64,000 nt of DNA from Streptomyces hokutonensis (GCF_000376565.1 NZ_BARG01000076.1:1-64000), one strand, 5' to 3'. Shown: positions 7,991 to 17,004, counted from the first letter of the stretch. Notes: a model not told the origin generated them from the letters alone. Numbers and translations: made by a program.

Positions 7991-9346
7991 CTACTTGAGG
8001 ACGCCGGCCCCGGTCGTGGTGGCGAGCTCCGTCGGCAGGTTCTTCGCGGAGGTCTCCAGGCCGGCCGTGAGGGTCGGGGTCCAGTTCACGGTGGTCTTCA
8101 GCTTCTTGGAGTTGGCGGCGTTGTAGGCGGCGACGAGGTCGGTGGCGGTGCCGTTGACGAGGTTGCCGCCACCGGCGATGGACCCGGTGCCGTCACCGCT
8201 GAACAGCTTGCCGACCTTCTGACTGGCGGACGTCTTCCAGTAGTTGTCCTCGGCGACGACCTGCGCCTTGGCCCGCGAGTTGACGCTGTACTGGAGGACG
8301 TACCCGTTGAGGGTCGTGGTGTCGAAGTAGTTGTTGTAGATGTGGATCTGCCCGATCCGGGCCAGCGGCGCGCGCTGCACGATGCCCTTCCACACGTTGT
8401 GGTGGATGGAGACGCGCAGCTTGCCGACGCTGTCGGTGTCGCTGCTGCCGATCAGCATCGTCTTGTCGTGGTTGGTGAACTGGTTGCGCTCGACGGTCAC
8501 CAGGTCCGAGCCCTTGGTGATGTCCAGGTCGCCGTCGTGGATCTGGTACTGGCGCCCGTAGTACGTCGGGTCGGAGGTGTCGAGCCCCGGCGCGTCGGTG
8601 AACGTGTTGTGGTCCGCCCACACATGCGTGGCACCGCGCAGCGTCACGGCGTCGTACTGCGAGTTCCAGTTCCCGCTGTCACCGTCCGTCGGGTCCCACT
8701 GCGGGAAGCAGTCCTGGGTGGCGGCGAAGGTCAGGTTCCGCACGATGACGTTGTCCACGCCCTGAATCTGCAACATCCCGCCGGTGATCCCGGCGTTGGT
8801 GCCGGGCACGCCCACGACGCTCGTGTTGGCGGGCACCCGGAAGATGACGCTCTTCGCCTGCTTGGCCTGGGCGGCGGCCCGCGCCTTCTCCTGCGTACCG
8901 GAGGGGAGCTTCGAGCGGCCGTAGGTGGAGGGGTCGAAGGCCTTGAGGTACGCGGCCAGCGAATACCCGGTCCCGGCCGCGTAGTCGGCGCAGCTCAGCT
9001 TCTTCCCCGAGTCGTCGGTGTTCGCGTCGATCGTGCCCTTGATCTTCACGATCCGGGGCGTGGTGTCACTGGCGGACCCGAGCGCCTTCACGAGCTGCGC
9101 GCGGGTGCTCACGGTGAAGGTGTGAGCGGCGTCGGCCTTCGCGCCGCCGGTCGTCCCGGTCCCGGACGAGGCCCACCCGTCCTTGGCTGCGAGGGTCTGG
9201 TGATACAGGTCGACGCCGGTACTGGCGGCGTTCGCGTTCAGCACGAGGAACCCGGCACCGATGCCTGCGGCGGCCGCGGCAGCGGTGACGACGACGGTAC
9301 GGCGCTTGCGGAGGGAGCGACGGTGAGCGGGAGAGGGCGTGGCCAC
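7991..9346 (-). CDS. Secreted pectate lyase (polysaccharide lyase family 1)
   Basis: A 451-residue exported enzyme expected to cleave polygalacturonate by beta-elimination. The N-terminus has a twin-basic region (RRSLRKRRT), a hydrophobic core and an AxA-like cleavage near residue 41 (NANAAS). The beta-helix core carries PL1 hallmarks: NVIVRNLTF, WNSQYDAVTLRGATHVWADHNTF, a WADHNTFTD calcium/substrate region, LVTVERNQFTNHDKTMLIG and IHHNVWKGIVQRAPLARIGQIHIYNNYF, which holds the catalytic arginine region. Start is GTG 9346, preceded by AAAGGA. It fits a saprophytic, plant-litter-degrading lifestyle. Confidence 0.93.
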   Translation of the reverse strand: MATPSPAHRRSLRKRRTVVVTAAAAAAGIGAGFLVLNANAASTGVDLYHQTLAAKDGWASSGTGTTGGAKADAAHTFTVSTRAQLVKALGSASDTTPRIVKIKGTIDANTDDSGKKLSCADYAAGTGYSLAAYLKAFDPSTYGRSKLPSGTQEKARAAAQAKQAKSVIFRVPANTSVVGVPGTNAGITGGMLQIQGVDNVIVRNLTFAATQDCFPQWDPTDGDSGNWNSQYDAVTLRGATHVWADHNTFTDAPGLDTSDPTYYGRQYQIHDGDLDITKGSDLVTVERNQFTNHDKTMLIGSSDTDSVGKLRVSIHHNVWKGIVQRAPLARIGQIHIYNNYFDTTTLNGYVLQYSVNSRAKAQVVAEDNYWKTSASQKVGKLFSGDGTGSIAGGGNLVNGTATDLVAAYNAANSKKLKTTVNWTPTLTAGLETSAKNLPTELATTTGAGVLK

Positions 9347-9492
9347 GGGGGAGTCCTTTGGTGCGGCGAGGGGTTACGACTCCTCAGTGGCCGTGGAGAT
9401 CAGGAAGGTTGCCGCGGTTGTGAAGAATTTCGGGACGGGGGGTGCCCGTACCGGGGTCACCTGAAAAAAGTGTGTCGCTTTACGGGAGAGTG

Positions 9493-10122
9493 TCATGCTT
9501 TCTGAAGGGGGTGGTGCCCGTGCAGACGACGGAGGAAGGCGGCGAGCCCGTCGGCAGTGACAGGGAGCACGCAGGCGGGGTCGTCGCTCTCGCGGAGCAG
9601 CAACTCACCTTCGGAGGCGGCCACTTCCACGCAGTTGGCTCCGTCGTTCCCGTTGGAGAAGCTGGATTTCTGCCACTGGATCATGTGTCGCAGCTCCTTG
9701 GCCAAGCGGTGTATGCAGGCCCGGGACCGGGACGGGTCCAGGGAGACTGCTTCCACCTTACGAAAGAGCGTTCGCATGGCCGGCAACTGCGCAGGCGCAT
9801 CCACGAATGCAGTGTCATGGGCGGTATCCCTCCGACCCGTGTCCAGCGCCGGCACGCGACCACCCATGTACAGCAACTCCGCGCTCGCGCCTGCGAAGCC
9901 GTCCACATCAAAGGGGATCACCCGCACGGTGACTCCCGGCCTGTCCGACAGTTCAAGCACGACGTCGAGCTGTGCCCGCGCAACCCTCCTGTCGGCCACC
10001 CTCGTACGCAGCACGGGTTCGTGGAGTACCGCCAGGTAGGGAACGGCCCCGAGGACTTCCCTTTCAAACTGGTCTGCGTGGGGGTCGCCCTCCCGCGCGA
10101 CGACCACGGCTTCGGCCACCAT
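9493..10122 (-). pseudogene. Truncated Scr1-type (DUF5753) regulator fused to DUF397
   Basis: The frame encodes the second half of a DUF5753 domain (from about VLGAVPYLAVLHEPVLRTRV to RLAKEL) running straight into a DUF397 domain (IQWQKSSFSNGNDGANCVE onward). In the intact pair at 34892-35938 these are two genes: the regulator ends CTG TGA and the DUF397 gene starts just downstream. Here the codon after CTG is CGA, so one base change (TGA to CGA) would explain the read-through. The N-terminal helix-turn-helix and first half of DUF5753 are missing upstream. The DUF397 part could still start alone at ATG 9684. I favour a decaying locus but a working fusion is possible; the 5' boundary is uncertain. 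Confidence 0.65.
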
Positions 10123-10231
10123 CCCGTGGCCACGTTCGACGCCGTACGACGAGCCCTGCGCGCGCTCGGAGCCGACGCCCCGCCCCGCAGACGCCGCTGG
10201 TGGCAGCGGCGCCGCTGACCGGCCCGATCTT

Positions 10232-10606
10232 CTACGCCGCCGAGTCCGCCAGTACCGGCCCGCTCCCCAGAGCGGCACGTGCCGTGGCGATGTGGGCGAG
10301 GCCCTCCTGGGCGAGGTGGGTCGCCTGGGCGTATTCGTCGGCCGTGTGGGCCGCGGACAGTTGGGCGCCGGCCGCGCGGTGGCATTCCGCGGCGGCCGTC
10401 AGCGCGCGCGTCGCCGTTTCGCCCGCGCCCGCCCAGAGCCTCGCCTCGGGGACGGACAGGCTCGCGCCGAGCCGCAGTACCCAGCCGCTGGCCTCGACCT
10501 CCGCGTCCAGGTCGGACAGGGCCCGCGGCCGGTGCGAGCGGCGCTGCGCGACGACGGCGAACGCCGCTCCGGCTGTCAACAGCAGTGCGAGTACGACGTA
10601 TCCCAT
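10232..10606 (-). CDS. Small membrane-anchored protein, 124 aa
   Basis: Starts MGYVVLALLLTAGAAFAVVAQRR, a single N-terminal membrane segment followed by basic residues, then an Ala-rich helical cytoplasmic part (SDLDAEVEASGWVLRLGASLS to the end). I chose ATG 10606 because GGAGGAAGCG precedes it; the longer in-frame start at 10726 lacks hydrophobic or conserved sequence. No family recognised. It lies between the fused Scr1 remnant and the dioxygenase gene, all on the minus strand. Confidence 0.72.
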   Translation of the reverse strand: MGYVVLALLLTAGAAFAVVAQRRSHRPRALSDLDAEVEASGWVLRLGASLSVPEARLWAGAGETATRALTAAAECHRAAGAQLSAAHTADEYAQATHLAQEGLAHIATARAALGSGPVLADSAA

Positions 10607-10766
10607 CGCTTCCTCCCGGCCTTCATGGTCCACGGGCCGGGCGGTTCCGGCCTCGTACGTCCATGACACGCCCTGCCTCTGTGCAGGCGCATCGATATTC
10701 CTGTGCGTCCGCTGCGAGGTTTCCATGGCGGCGGGGCCGGTGGGACGTACGAGGCCGGTGTGGTCG

Positions 10767-11711
10767 TCAGCCTGTCGTGGCCGACGGAGACGCGGACGCC
10801 GAAGCCGACGGGGCCGGGCCCCCTCCGCCGCCCTCCCCGTCGTTCGTCTCGTCCGGGTCCACCGCCAGCGTCAGACGCGCGTGCACGCCCCGGGCGATGT
10901 GCCGTCGGTCGTACCTGAGGTAGAGCAGGCCGCCCTCGTGGCCGTTCTGCGGGTAGATGCCGTCCTCGGTGAGCGTCGTGCGGGTCGCCGTGTTGGAGAC
11001 GTAGGGCTCCAGGACCGCCGTCGCCAGGACCGACTTCTCGTCGAAGAAGAGCTGGCCCGTGTGGCAGGTGTGGCCGCCCTCGTAGCCCGCGTCCGTCCAC
11101 TCGCCGTCGACGTGGACCTTGACGTGGATGTGGACGCACCGGCCCTGGTACCAGCCGGGGAACACCGTCTTGAAGGTGACCTGGCCGTGCCGGTCGGTGT
11201 GCCAGGTGCCGCGCAGGAAGCGGTCGTCGTCGGTCGGTTCCTGGTGGCCTCCACCGCCACCGGGCGGCGGGCCACCCGTCGGGGTGCCGGTCGGAGTGTC
11301 GGTCGGAGTGCCCGACGGCGGTGCGCCCGTGGGGGCCGGGCCGCCGCCCCCGCCTGCCTCGTAGCCGGAGTAGACGCCCGTCGCGTTGCAGTGCCAGATG
11401 TCCACGGCCGCGTCGCGCAGCGGTCTGCACGTGTCGGCGTCGATCACCTTCAGGGCGAGGGTGAGCGGGATGCCCTCCTGGTCCTCCGTCACATCACGGC
11501 GGATCTTGTCGGCGTCGATGTAGTACGGGCCCTCGACCAGCTCCGAGGTGAGCGTGTAGCAGGCGTCCTGGGGCACGTCTTCCGGCGCCGCCGAGGCGTT
11601 CGCCGCGAGGGTGCCGCCGACGCCGACCGCCGTCACCGCCACGCCACCCGCCACCAGGACCGTACGACGCGCCAACCGTCCACTGTCTTCGGGTACTTGG
11701 GAATCCGTCAT
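10767..11711 (-). CDS. Exported intradiol ring-cleavage dioxygenase
   Basis: A 314-residue protein of the intradiol (catechol/protocatechuate 3,4-) dioxygenase family, which opens catechols using non-haem Fe(III). The N-terminus RLARRTVLVAGGVAVTAV looks like a Tat signal, so it probably acts outside the cell. Likely iron ligands are the Tyr residues in WHCNATGVYSGY and FPGWYQGR and the His pair in VHIHVKV. Odd features are a Gly/Pro/Thr-rich insert of about 45 residues (around 113-160) between the first Tyr block and the rest of the core, and a Gly/Ser/Ala-rich C-terminal tail. Secreted relatives act on lignin-derived catechols; that substrate is inference. Confidence 0.9.
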   Translation of the reverse strand: MTDSQVPEDSGRLARRTVLVAGGVAVTAVGVGGTLAANASAAPEDVPQDACYTLTSELVEGPYYIDADKIRRDVTEDQEGIPLTLALKVIDADTCRPLRDAAVDIWHCNATGVYSGYEAGGGGGPAPTGAPPSGTPTDTPTGTPTGGPPPGGGGGHQEPTDDDRFLRGTWHTDRHGQVTFKTVFPGWYQGRCVHIHVKVHVDGEWTDAGYEGGHTCHTGQLFFDEKSVLATAVLEPYVSNTATRTTLTEDGIYPQNGHEGGLLYLRYDRRHIARGVHARLTLAVDPDETNDGEGGGGGPAPSASASASPSATTG

Positions 11712-11783
11712 GGCCCGGAAGGTAGGGGTGAGGAACCTGACATGAACATGAGAATGCGCTGTGAATCCTGTGCGCAGGCGAAA

Positions 11784-11813
11784 GGGCTCGAAACCGATCC
11801 CGGTTCCGAGCCC
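11784..11813 (-). terminator. Terminator downstream of aspS
   Basis: A 13-bp stem, GGGCTCGAAACCG with CGGTTCCGAGCCC (one mismatch), and a 4-base loop, starting 20 bases after the aspS stop. No U-run follows, as is usual in Streptomyces. Confidence 0.65.
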
Positions 11814-11833
11814 TGACTTCCGCCGAACGCCTG

Positions 11834-13597
11834 CTACTTCGGCTGCGGCTTCCGCACCGAAAGGTGCAGCTCCCGCAGTCGCGTCTCGTCCAGCTCCGTC
11901 GGCGCGCCCATCATTAGGTCCTGGGCGTTGCCGTTGAGCGGGAAGGAGATCGTCTCGCGGATGTTCGGCTCCTCCGCGAGCAGCATGACGATGCGGTCGA
12001 CGCCGGGGGCGATCCCGCCGTGCGGCGGGGCGCCGAAGCGGAACGCGCGCAGCATGCCCGCGAACTGCTCCTCGACGGTCTCGCGGTCGTAGCCCGCGAT
12101 CTCGAAGGCCTTGAGCATGATGTCGGGCTCGTGGTTCCGGATCGCGCCGGAGGAGAGCTCGACGCCGTTGCAGACGATGTCGTACTGCCAGCCCAGGATG
12201 TCCAGCGGGTCCTGGGTCTCCAGGGCCTCCAGACCGCCCTGCGGCATCGAGAACGGGTTGTGCGAGAAGTCGATCTTCCCGGTCTCCTCGTCCTTCTCGT
12301 ACATCGGGAAGTCGACGATCCAGCAGAAGCGGAAGACACCCTCCTCGAAGTGGCCGGCCCGCTTGGCCGCCTCGACGCGGACCGCGCCCATGATCTTCGA
12401 GACCTCGTCGAACTCGCCCGCGCCGAAGAACACCGCGTGGCCGGCGGCCAGCGACAGGCGCTTGGTCAGCTCGGCGACGTTCTCCTCCGTCAGGAACTTC
12501 GCGATCGGGCCCGTCAGCGAGCCGTCCTCGGTCACGCGGACCCAGGCCAGGCCCTTCGCGCCGAGCGTCACCGCGAAGTCGCCGAGCTGGTCGAAGAACT
12601 TACGGGGCTGCGCCGAGACGTCCGGCACGGCCAGCGCGCGGACGTGCTTGCCCGCGAACGCCTTGAACTCCGAACCCTCGAACACGTCCGTGATGTCGGT
12701 GAGTTCGAGCTTCGCGCGCAGGTCCGGCTTGTCGGAGCCGTACTTCAGCATCGACTCGCGGAACGGGATGCGCGGGAAGGGCGAGGTGACCTCCTGGCCG
12801 CCGCCGAACTCCGTGAACAGCTCCGTCATCAGCTTCTCGATCGGCTGGAAGACGTCTTCCTGCTCGACGAAGCTCATCTCGACGTCGAGCTGGTAGAACT
12901 CGCCCGGCGAGCGGTCCGCTCGGGCGTCCTCGTCGCGGAAGCAGGGCGCGATCTGGAAGTAGCGGTCGAAGCCGGAGATCATCAGCAGCTGCTTGAACTG
13001 CTGCGGCGCCTGCGGGAGGGCGTAGAACTTGCCCGGGTTCAGGCGGGAGGGGACCACGAAGTCGCGCGCGCCCTCGGGGGAGGTCGCCGACAGGATCGGG
13101 GTGGCCATCTCGTTGAAGCCGAGGGCGACCATCTTCGAGCGGATCGAGGCGATCACCGAGGACCGCAGCATGATGTTGCGGTGCATGCGCTCGCGGCGCA
13201 GGTCCAGGAAGCGGTACTCCAGGCGCCGCTCCTCGTTGACCCCGTCCTCGGTGTTGATCGTGAAGGGGAGCGGGGCGGCGGCACCGAGCAGCTCGACCTC
13301 GCCGACCTCGACCTCGATCTCACCGGTCGGCAGATCCGGGTTCACGTTGTCCGTGCCCCGGGAGACGACCTTGCCGTCGACGCGGACGGTCGACTCCTTG
13401 GTGACCTTGTCGAGGGCCTCGTACGCGGGCGTGCCGGGGCGGGCGACGAGCTGCGTGATGCCGTAGTGATCGCGCAGATCGATGAAGAGGATGCCGCCCA
13501 GGTCGCGCCGATTGTGCAGCCAGCCACTCAGCCGGACGTCGGTACCGACGTCAGAGGAGCGGAGCTCGCCGCAGGTGTGGGACCTGTACCGATGCAT
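11834..13597 (-). CDS. aspS: Aspartyl-tRNA synthetase
   Basis: A 587-residue class II synthetase charging tRNA-Asp, and possibly tRNA-Asn if the organism uses the amidotransferase route. The order is N-terminal OB-fold anticodon domain (RLSGWLHNRRDLGGILFIDLRDHYG), class II motif 2 (FRDEDARADRSPGEFYQLDVEMSF region), a GAD insertion domain and motif 3 near the C-terminus (GGIAPGVDRIVMLLA). The GAD domain marks the bacterial type. Start ATG 13597 gives the conserved MHRYRSHTCGEL. It is divergent from the SpoIIE phosphatase gene, with a parS site in the shared gap. Confidence 0.97.
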   Translation of the reverse strand: MHRYRSHTCGELRSSDVGTDVRLSGWLHNRRDLGGILFIDLRDHYGITQLVARPGTPAYEALDKVTKESTVRVDGKVVSRGTDNVNPDLPTGEIEVEVGEVELLGAAAPLPFTINTEDGVNEERRLEYRFLDLRRERMHRNIMLRSSVIASIRSKMVALGFNEMATPILSATSPEGARDFVVPSRLNPGKFYALPQAPQQFKQLLMISGFDRYFQIAPCFRDEDARADRSPGEFYQLDVEMSFVEQEDVFQPIEKLMTELFTEFGGGQEVTSPFPRIPFRESMLKYGSDKPDLRAKLELTDITDVFEGSEFKAFAGKHVRALAVPDVSAQPRKFFDQLGDFAVTLGAKGLAWVRVTEDGSLTGPIAKFLTEENVAELTKRLSLAAGHAVFFGAGEFDEVSKIMGAVRVEAAKRAGHFEEGVFRFCWIVDFPMYEKDEETGKIDFSHNPFSMPQGGLEALETQDPLDILGWQYDIVCNGVELSSGAIRNHEPDIMLKAFEIAGYDRETVEEQFAGMLRAFRFGAPPHGGIAPGVDRIVMLLAEEPNIRETISFPLNGNAQDLMMGAPTELDETRLRELHLSVRKPQPK

Positions 13598-13630
13598 CGT
13601 CGTTCATCCAGCCTTCGCGGATCGGGGAGT

Positions 13631-13644
13631 GTTTCACGTGAAAC
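13631..13644. other. parS: parS centromere-like site (ParB binding)
   Basis: GTTTCACGTGAAAC is an exact copy of the 14-bp palindrome bound by ParB in Streptomyces, where about twenty copies cluster around oriC. It lies in the gap between divergent aspS and the phosphatase gene. Together with the second copy at 63708 it places the window near the replication origin. Confidence 0.9.
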
Positions 13645-13726
13645 GTCCAGGGCCGGAGCCCGGACGTCCCAAGGGTACCGGCCACCCATAGATCGCCTCC
13701 CCACCATTAACCCGGGACCCCATCGG

Positions 13727-13756
13727 TGGCACTTATCGATCTCCTCTTCTTAGAGT
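13727..13756 (+). promoter_or_regulatory. Possible promoter of the SpoIIE phosphatase gene
   Basis: TGGCAC, an 18-base spacer and TAGAGT, ending 6 bases before ATG 13763. The -35 match is poor and the short leader implies a near-leaderless mRNA. Weak evidence. Confidence 0.25.
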
Positions 13757-13762
13757 GGGGCA

Positions 13763-15925
13763 ATGCGCACTGGTGAGCCCCTGCCCGCCGTGGGGGAGGT
13801 ACTCGCCGCCCTCGCGACCGGTCTGTGGCATTGGGACACCGCCACGGAGCTGGTCACGGTGGACGCCGAGGCCGCACGGCTGCTCGGGCTGCCCGCCGAG
13901 CCGACCACCCTCACGGAGGCCCAGACCCGGGCCCGACTCCACCCCGTCGACTGGAACGAGATCGCCGGGGTCGTCGGCCTGGCCGTCGCCGAGGGCACCC
14001 TCGCCGAGGTCCGGATCCGGATCATGGACGTCCGGGGCCGGGTGATCCGTACCGTCCGCAGCCGTTCCAAGCCGTCCTACGACCCCGAGACCCGGTCCTT
14101 CGAGCTCATCGGCACCCTCCAGGAGGTCACCGAGCCCACGCCGGGCACACCCGCCGGGCGGACGGCCGTCACCGGTGACTGGCGGCGCTCCCGCGAGGCG
14201 TTCCTGCTGGACGCGGGCCGGGCGCTCGCGGAGGCGCGGTCCACGGCAGAGGTGCTGCGGGTCGCGGCGGGCCTGTCGATGCCGGGCTTCTCGCCGGACG
14301 GCCTCGCCGTGTTCGGGGTGTCGGGCGACCGGCTCACGATCATCGGGCACCACGGGCACCAGCCCGGCGACGAGGACCCGTTCTCGCACATGTCCCTGGT
14401 GACGGACTATCCGGCCGCCGAGGTCGTACGGACCGGCCGTGCCGTCTATCTGTCCACACCCGAGCAGTACAAGTCCCGCTACCCGGTCACCTGGCCCCTC
14501 GCGCAGCACTTCCACCGGCAGTCCTGGGCGTTCCTGCCGCTGACCGTCGCCGGGCGCACGATGGGCGCCTGGATGGCCGCCTTCACCTACCCGGTCGCCT
14601 TCACCCCGGACGAGCGGTCCGTCCTCACCACGGTCGCCCGGATGCTCGCCCAGGCCCTGTCCCGGGCCGGTGTCGCCGAGTCCGAGCGGGAGCTGACCGA
14701 CGGACTCCAGCGCTCGATGCTGCCCACGCTGGGCCCGGAGATCCCGGGCATGAGCGTCGCCGCCCGCTACATACCGACCGGCGGCGGCCTCCAGGTCGGC
14801 GGCGACTGGTACGACATGATCCCGCTGCCTGGGGGTCCCCCCTCTGGGGGAGGCAGGATCGCGCTCGTCATCGGCGACGTACAGGGGCACGACGTGCGCG
14901 CCGCCGGGCTGATGGGCCAGCTCCGCATCGCCCTGCGCGCCTACGCCTCCGAGGGGCACCGCCCGGACGCCGTGCTCTCGCGCGCCTCCCGCTTCCTGCA
15001 CGGCATCACCAACGGCGACCCCAAGACGGCCGACCCGCGCTTCGCGACCTGCCTGTACGTCGAGGCCGACCCGGAGACCGGCGTCCTGGAGATCGCCCGG
15101 GCCGGCCATCCCGACCCCGCGATACGCATGGCGGACGGGACGGTGCTGATGCGGCCCACGGCCGGCGGACTGCCGCTCGGCATCGACCCGGACGCCGACT
15201 ATCCGACGACCACGCTCGCCCTGGAACCCGGCGAGACCATGCTGATCTGCACCGACGGGCTGATCGAGACTGGCGGCCACGACCTGGAGACGGGCTGGAA
15301 GCGCATCCGGACCATCCTGGAGGAGCACAAGGGCGACCTGGAGGAACTGGCCGACGCGCTCGTCCAGGCCGTGCACGGCCCCTCCTCGCACCACACCACC
15401 GGCCCCCTCGCCGACCGCCGCGAGGACGACATCGCCGTACTCCTGCTGTCCCGGGAGGGCGAGAGCTGCGGCTGTGGCGACACCGTGACCGAGGCGCCGA
15501 AGATCCGCCGTACGGTCCTCACGGTCGCGCAGGCCGAGCCCGAGCGGATCGCGGTGGCCCGGCAGCAGCTGCGCGAACTCCTCCACGACTGGACCGGCGA
15601 CGACCAGGTCGACTCCGCCGTGCTGCTCGTCTCCGAGATGCTCACCAACGTCCTCGTGCACACCGACGCCGACGCCCTGCTGACCGCCGAAGTGGCCGGC
15701 GAGCCCGGTGAGCGGCGGATGCGGGTCGAGGTCACGGACGCCGGCGACGACCTCCCGCACAAAAGGCACCCCGGTGAACTGGCGTCCTCCGGGCGCGGGT
15801 TGCTGCTGATCGAGCTGCTCGCCGAGACCTGGGGCGTGGACCCGAGGGGCGAGGGCAAGAGCATCTGGTTCGAGCTCTACGAGTCCGACGGCGACGGTTC
15901 CGCGACGGGGTCCGCCGTGCCGTAG
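13763..15925 (+). CDS. PAS-GAF-SpoIIE phosphatase with C-terminal RsbW-like ATPase domain
   Basis: A 720-residue regulatory protein. The order is PAS-like sensor (about 10-125), GAF domain (about 145-305), PP2C/SpoIIE phosphatase (about 330-565; GDWYD near 348 and VIGDVQGHDVRAAGLMG bind metal) and an HATPase_c domain (about 590-710; SEMLTNVLVH and a GRGLLLIELLA lid). Proteins of this build switch partner sigma/anti-sigma modules by dephosphorylating anti-sigma antagonists while their own kinase domain does the reverse. The linker between the two metal-binding blocks carries a small palindromic insert (see 14825). The 3' end overlaps the convergent AI-2E-type transporter by 49 bases. Confidence 0.92.
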   Translation: MRTGEPLPAVGEVLAALATGLWHWDTATELVTVDAEAARLLGLPAEPTTLTEAQTRARLHPVDWNEIAGVVGLAVAEGTLAEVRIRIMDVRGRVIRTVRSRSKPSYDPETRSFELIGTLQEVTEPTPGTPAGRTAVTGDWRRSREAFLLDAGRALAEARSTAEVLRVAAGLSMPGFSPDGLAVFGVSGDRLTIIGHHGHQPGDEDPFSHMSLVTDYPAAEVVRTGRAVYLSTPEQYKSRYPVTWPLAQHFHRQSWAFLPLTVAGRTMGAWMAAFTYPVAFTPDERSVLTTVARMLAQALSRAGVAESERELTDGLQRSMLPTLGPEIPGMSVAARYIPTGGGLQVGGDWYDMIPLPGGPPSGGGRIALVIGDVQGHDVRAAGLMGQLRIALRAYASEGHRPDAVLSRASRFLHGITNGDPKTADPRFATCLYVEADPETGVLEIARAGHPDPAIRMADGTVLMRPTAGGLPLGIDPDADYPTTTLALEPGETMLICTDGLIETGGHDLETGWKRIRTILEEHKGDLEELADALVQAVHGPSSHHTTGPLADRREDDIAVLLLSREGESCGCGDTVTEAPKIRRTVLTVAQAEPERIAVARQQLRELLHDWTGDDQVDSAVLLVSEMLTNVLVHTDADALLTAEVAGEPGERRMRVEVTDAGDDLPHKRHPGELASSGRGLLLIELLAETWGVDPRGEGKSIWFELYESDGDGSATGSAVP
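14825..14856. repeat. Small nested palindrome inside the phosphatase gene
   Basis: Outer arms CTGCCT and AGGCAG enclose GGGGGTCCCCC and CCCCC-TCT-GGGGG hairpins. It is read in frame as a Gly/Pro-rich loop (PGGPPSGGG) between the two metal-binding blocks of the PP2C domain. It looks like a palindromic mini-element tolerated in a loop. Confidence 0.55.
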
Positions 15926-16941
15926 CGGGCCCGCAGTTCGTGGACGACGCCGAAGACGGCGGCGGTCAGCGGGACCGCGAGCAGCATGCCGAGGATGCCG
16001 GCCACGGAGGCTCCGGCGGTGATCGCGATCATCACGACCGCCGGGTGCATCTGCACGGTCCGGCTCTGGATCATCGGCTGGAGGACGTGTCCCTCCAGGA
16101 CCTGCACGGCGACGACGATCCCGAGTACCCACAGCGCGATGACGGCGCCCCGGTCGGCGAGCGCGACCAGCACGGCGACCGCGCCGGAGAGGAACGCGCC
16201 GAGGTAGGGGACGTAGGCGCCGAGGAAGACCAGCGCGGCCAGGCCCACCGCCCCGGGCACGTCCAGCACGAGCAGGCCGATGCCGATGCAGGTGGCGTCG
16301 ATGAGGGCGATCACGGTGGTCCCGCGCATGAAGCCCTCGACGCCCTCGAAGGCCCGGCGGGCCATGGCCTCGACGAGGTCGGCGGTGCCGTGCGGGGCGA
16401 GCGAGCGCAGCAGTCCGGTGGCGAGGTGGGAGTCGCGCAGGAAGAAGAAGACGAGCAGCAGCGCCAGTACGGCCATGGCGATCGCCTCGCCGACGACGCT
16501 GACCCCGCTGATCACGTTGGAGGCGGCCGTCCCGCCGAACTTGGTGAGCAGTTCCTTGGCGTTGGAGGCGAGGTCGTCCAGTGAGGTCCCGGCGGCCCCG
16601 AAGTGGTCGGAGACGGAGTTCGCCGCGTCCTTGAGCGAGGACACGATCTGGTCCCCGGTGTCGATCAGCGCGGCCACCACGATGTAGACGGCCCCGCCGA
16701 CCGCGGCGACGACGGCGACACAGGTGACGGCGGCGGCCACGGACCGGTTGACCCCGGCCTTCACCAGCCGCCGGTACAGCGGTCCGAGCAGTGCGGTGCC
16801 GAGCAGCGCGAGCAGCACGGGCGTGACGGCGGTCCGCAGCTCGGAGCAGAGCCGGATCCCGACATAGCCGACCCCCGAGACGAGCAGGACGACGGCGCAC
16901 CAAGCGGCGAGGCGCCGTACGGGGTCCGGGAGCAGCTGCAC
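15877..16941 (-). CDS. AI-2E family transporter (TqsA/PerM-like membrane protein)
   Basis: A 354-residue polytopic membrane protein with about seven to eight hydrophobic segments. It begins with two helices (AAWCAVVLLVSGVGYVGI and VTPVLLALLGTALLGPLY), has a hydrophilic central segment (about 95-140) and ends with a run of helices containing VPYLGAFLSG and a GILGMLLAVPLTAAV block typical of the family. Members include exporters of autoinducer-2 and sodium/proton antiporters, so the substrate cannot be called. Start is GTG 16941. The stop lies inside the convergent phosphatase gene. Confidence 0.88.
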   Translation of the reverse strand: MQLLPDPVRRLAAWCAVVLLVSGVGYVGIRLCSELRTAVTPVLLALLGTALLGPLYRRLVKAGVNRSVAAAVTCVAVVAAVGGAVYIVVAALIDTGDQIVSSLKDAANSVSDHFGAAGTSLDDLASNAKELLTKFGGTAASNVISGVSVVGEAIAMAVLALLLVFFFLRDSHLATGLLRSLAPHGTADLVEAMARRAFEGVEGFMRGTTVIALIDATCIGIGLLVLDVPGAVGLAALVFLGAYVPYLGAFLSGAVAVLVALADRGAVIALWVLGIVVAVQVLEGHVLQPMIQSRTVQMHPAVVMIAITAGASVAGILGMLLAVPLTAAVFGVVHELRARYGTADPVAEPSPSDS

Positions 16942-16963
16942 GGTCCCAGCCGAACACGCTGAA

Positions 16964-16992
16964 GGCGGGCCGTCCCGTGGGAACGGCCCGCC
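16964..16992 (-). terminator. Terminator downstream of the I36 inhibitor gene
   Basis: A perfect 10-bp stem GGCGGGCCGT/ACGGCCCGCC with a 9-base loop, placed 13 bases after the inhibitor stop and just upstream of the transporter start. Confidence 0.75.
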
Positions 16993-17004
16993 CGGGTGAC
17001 GGAC

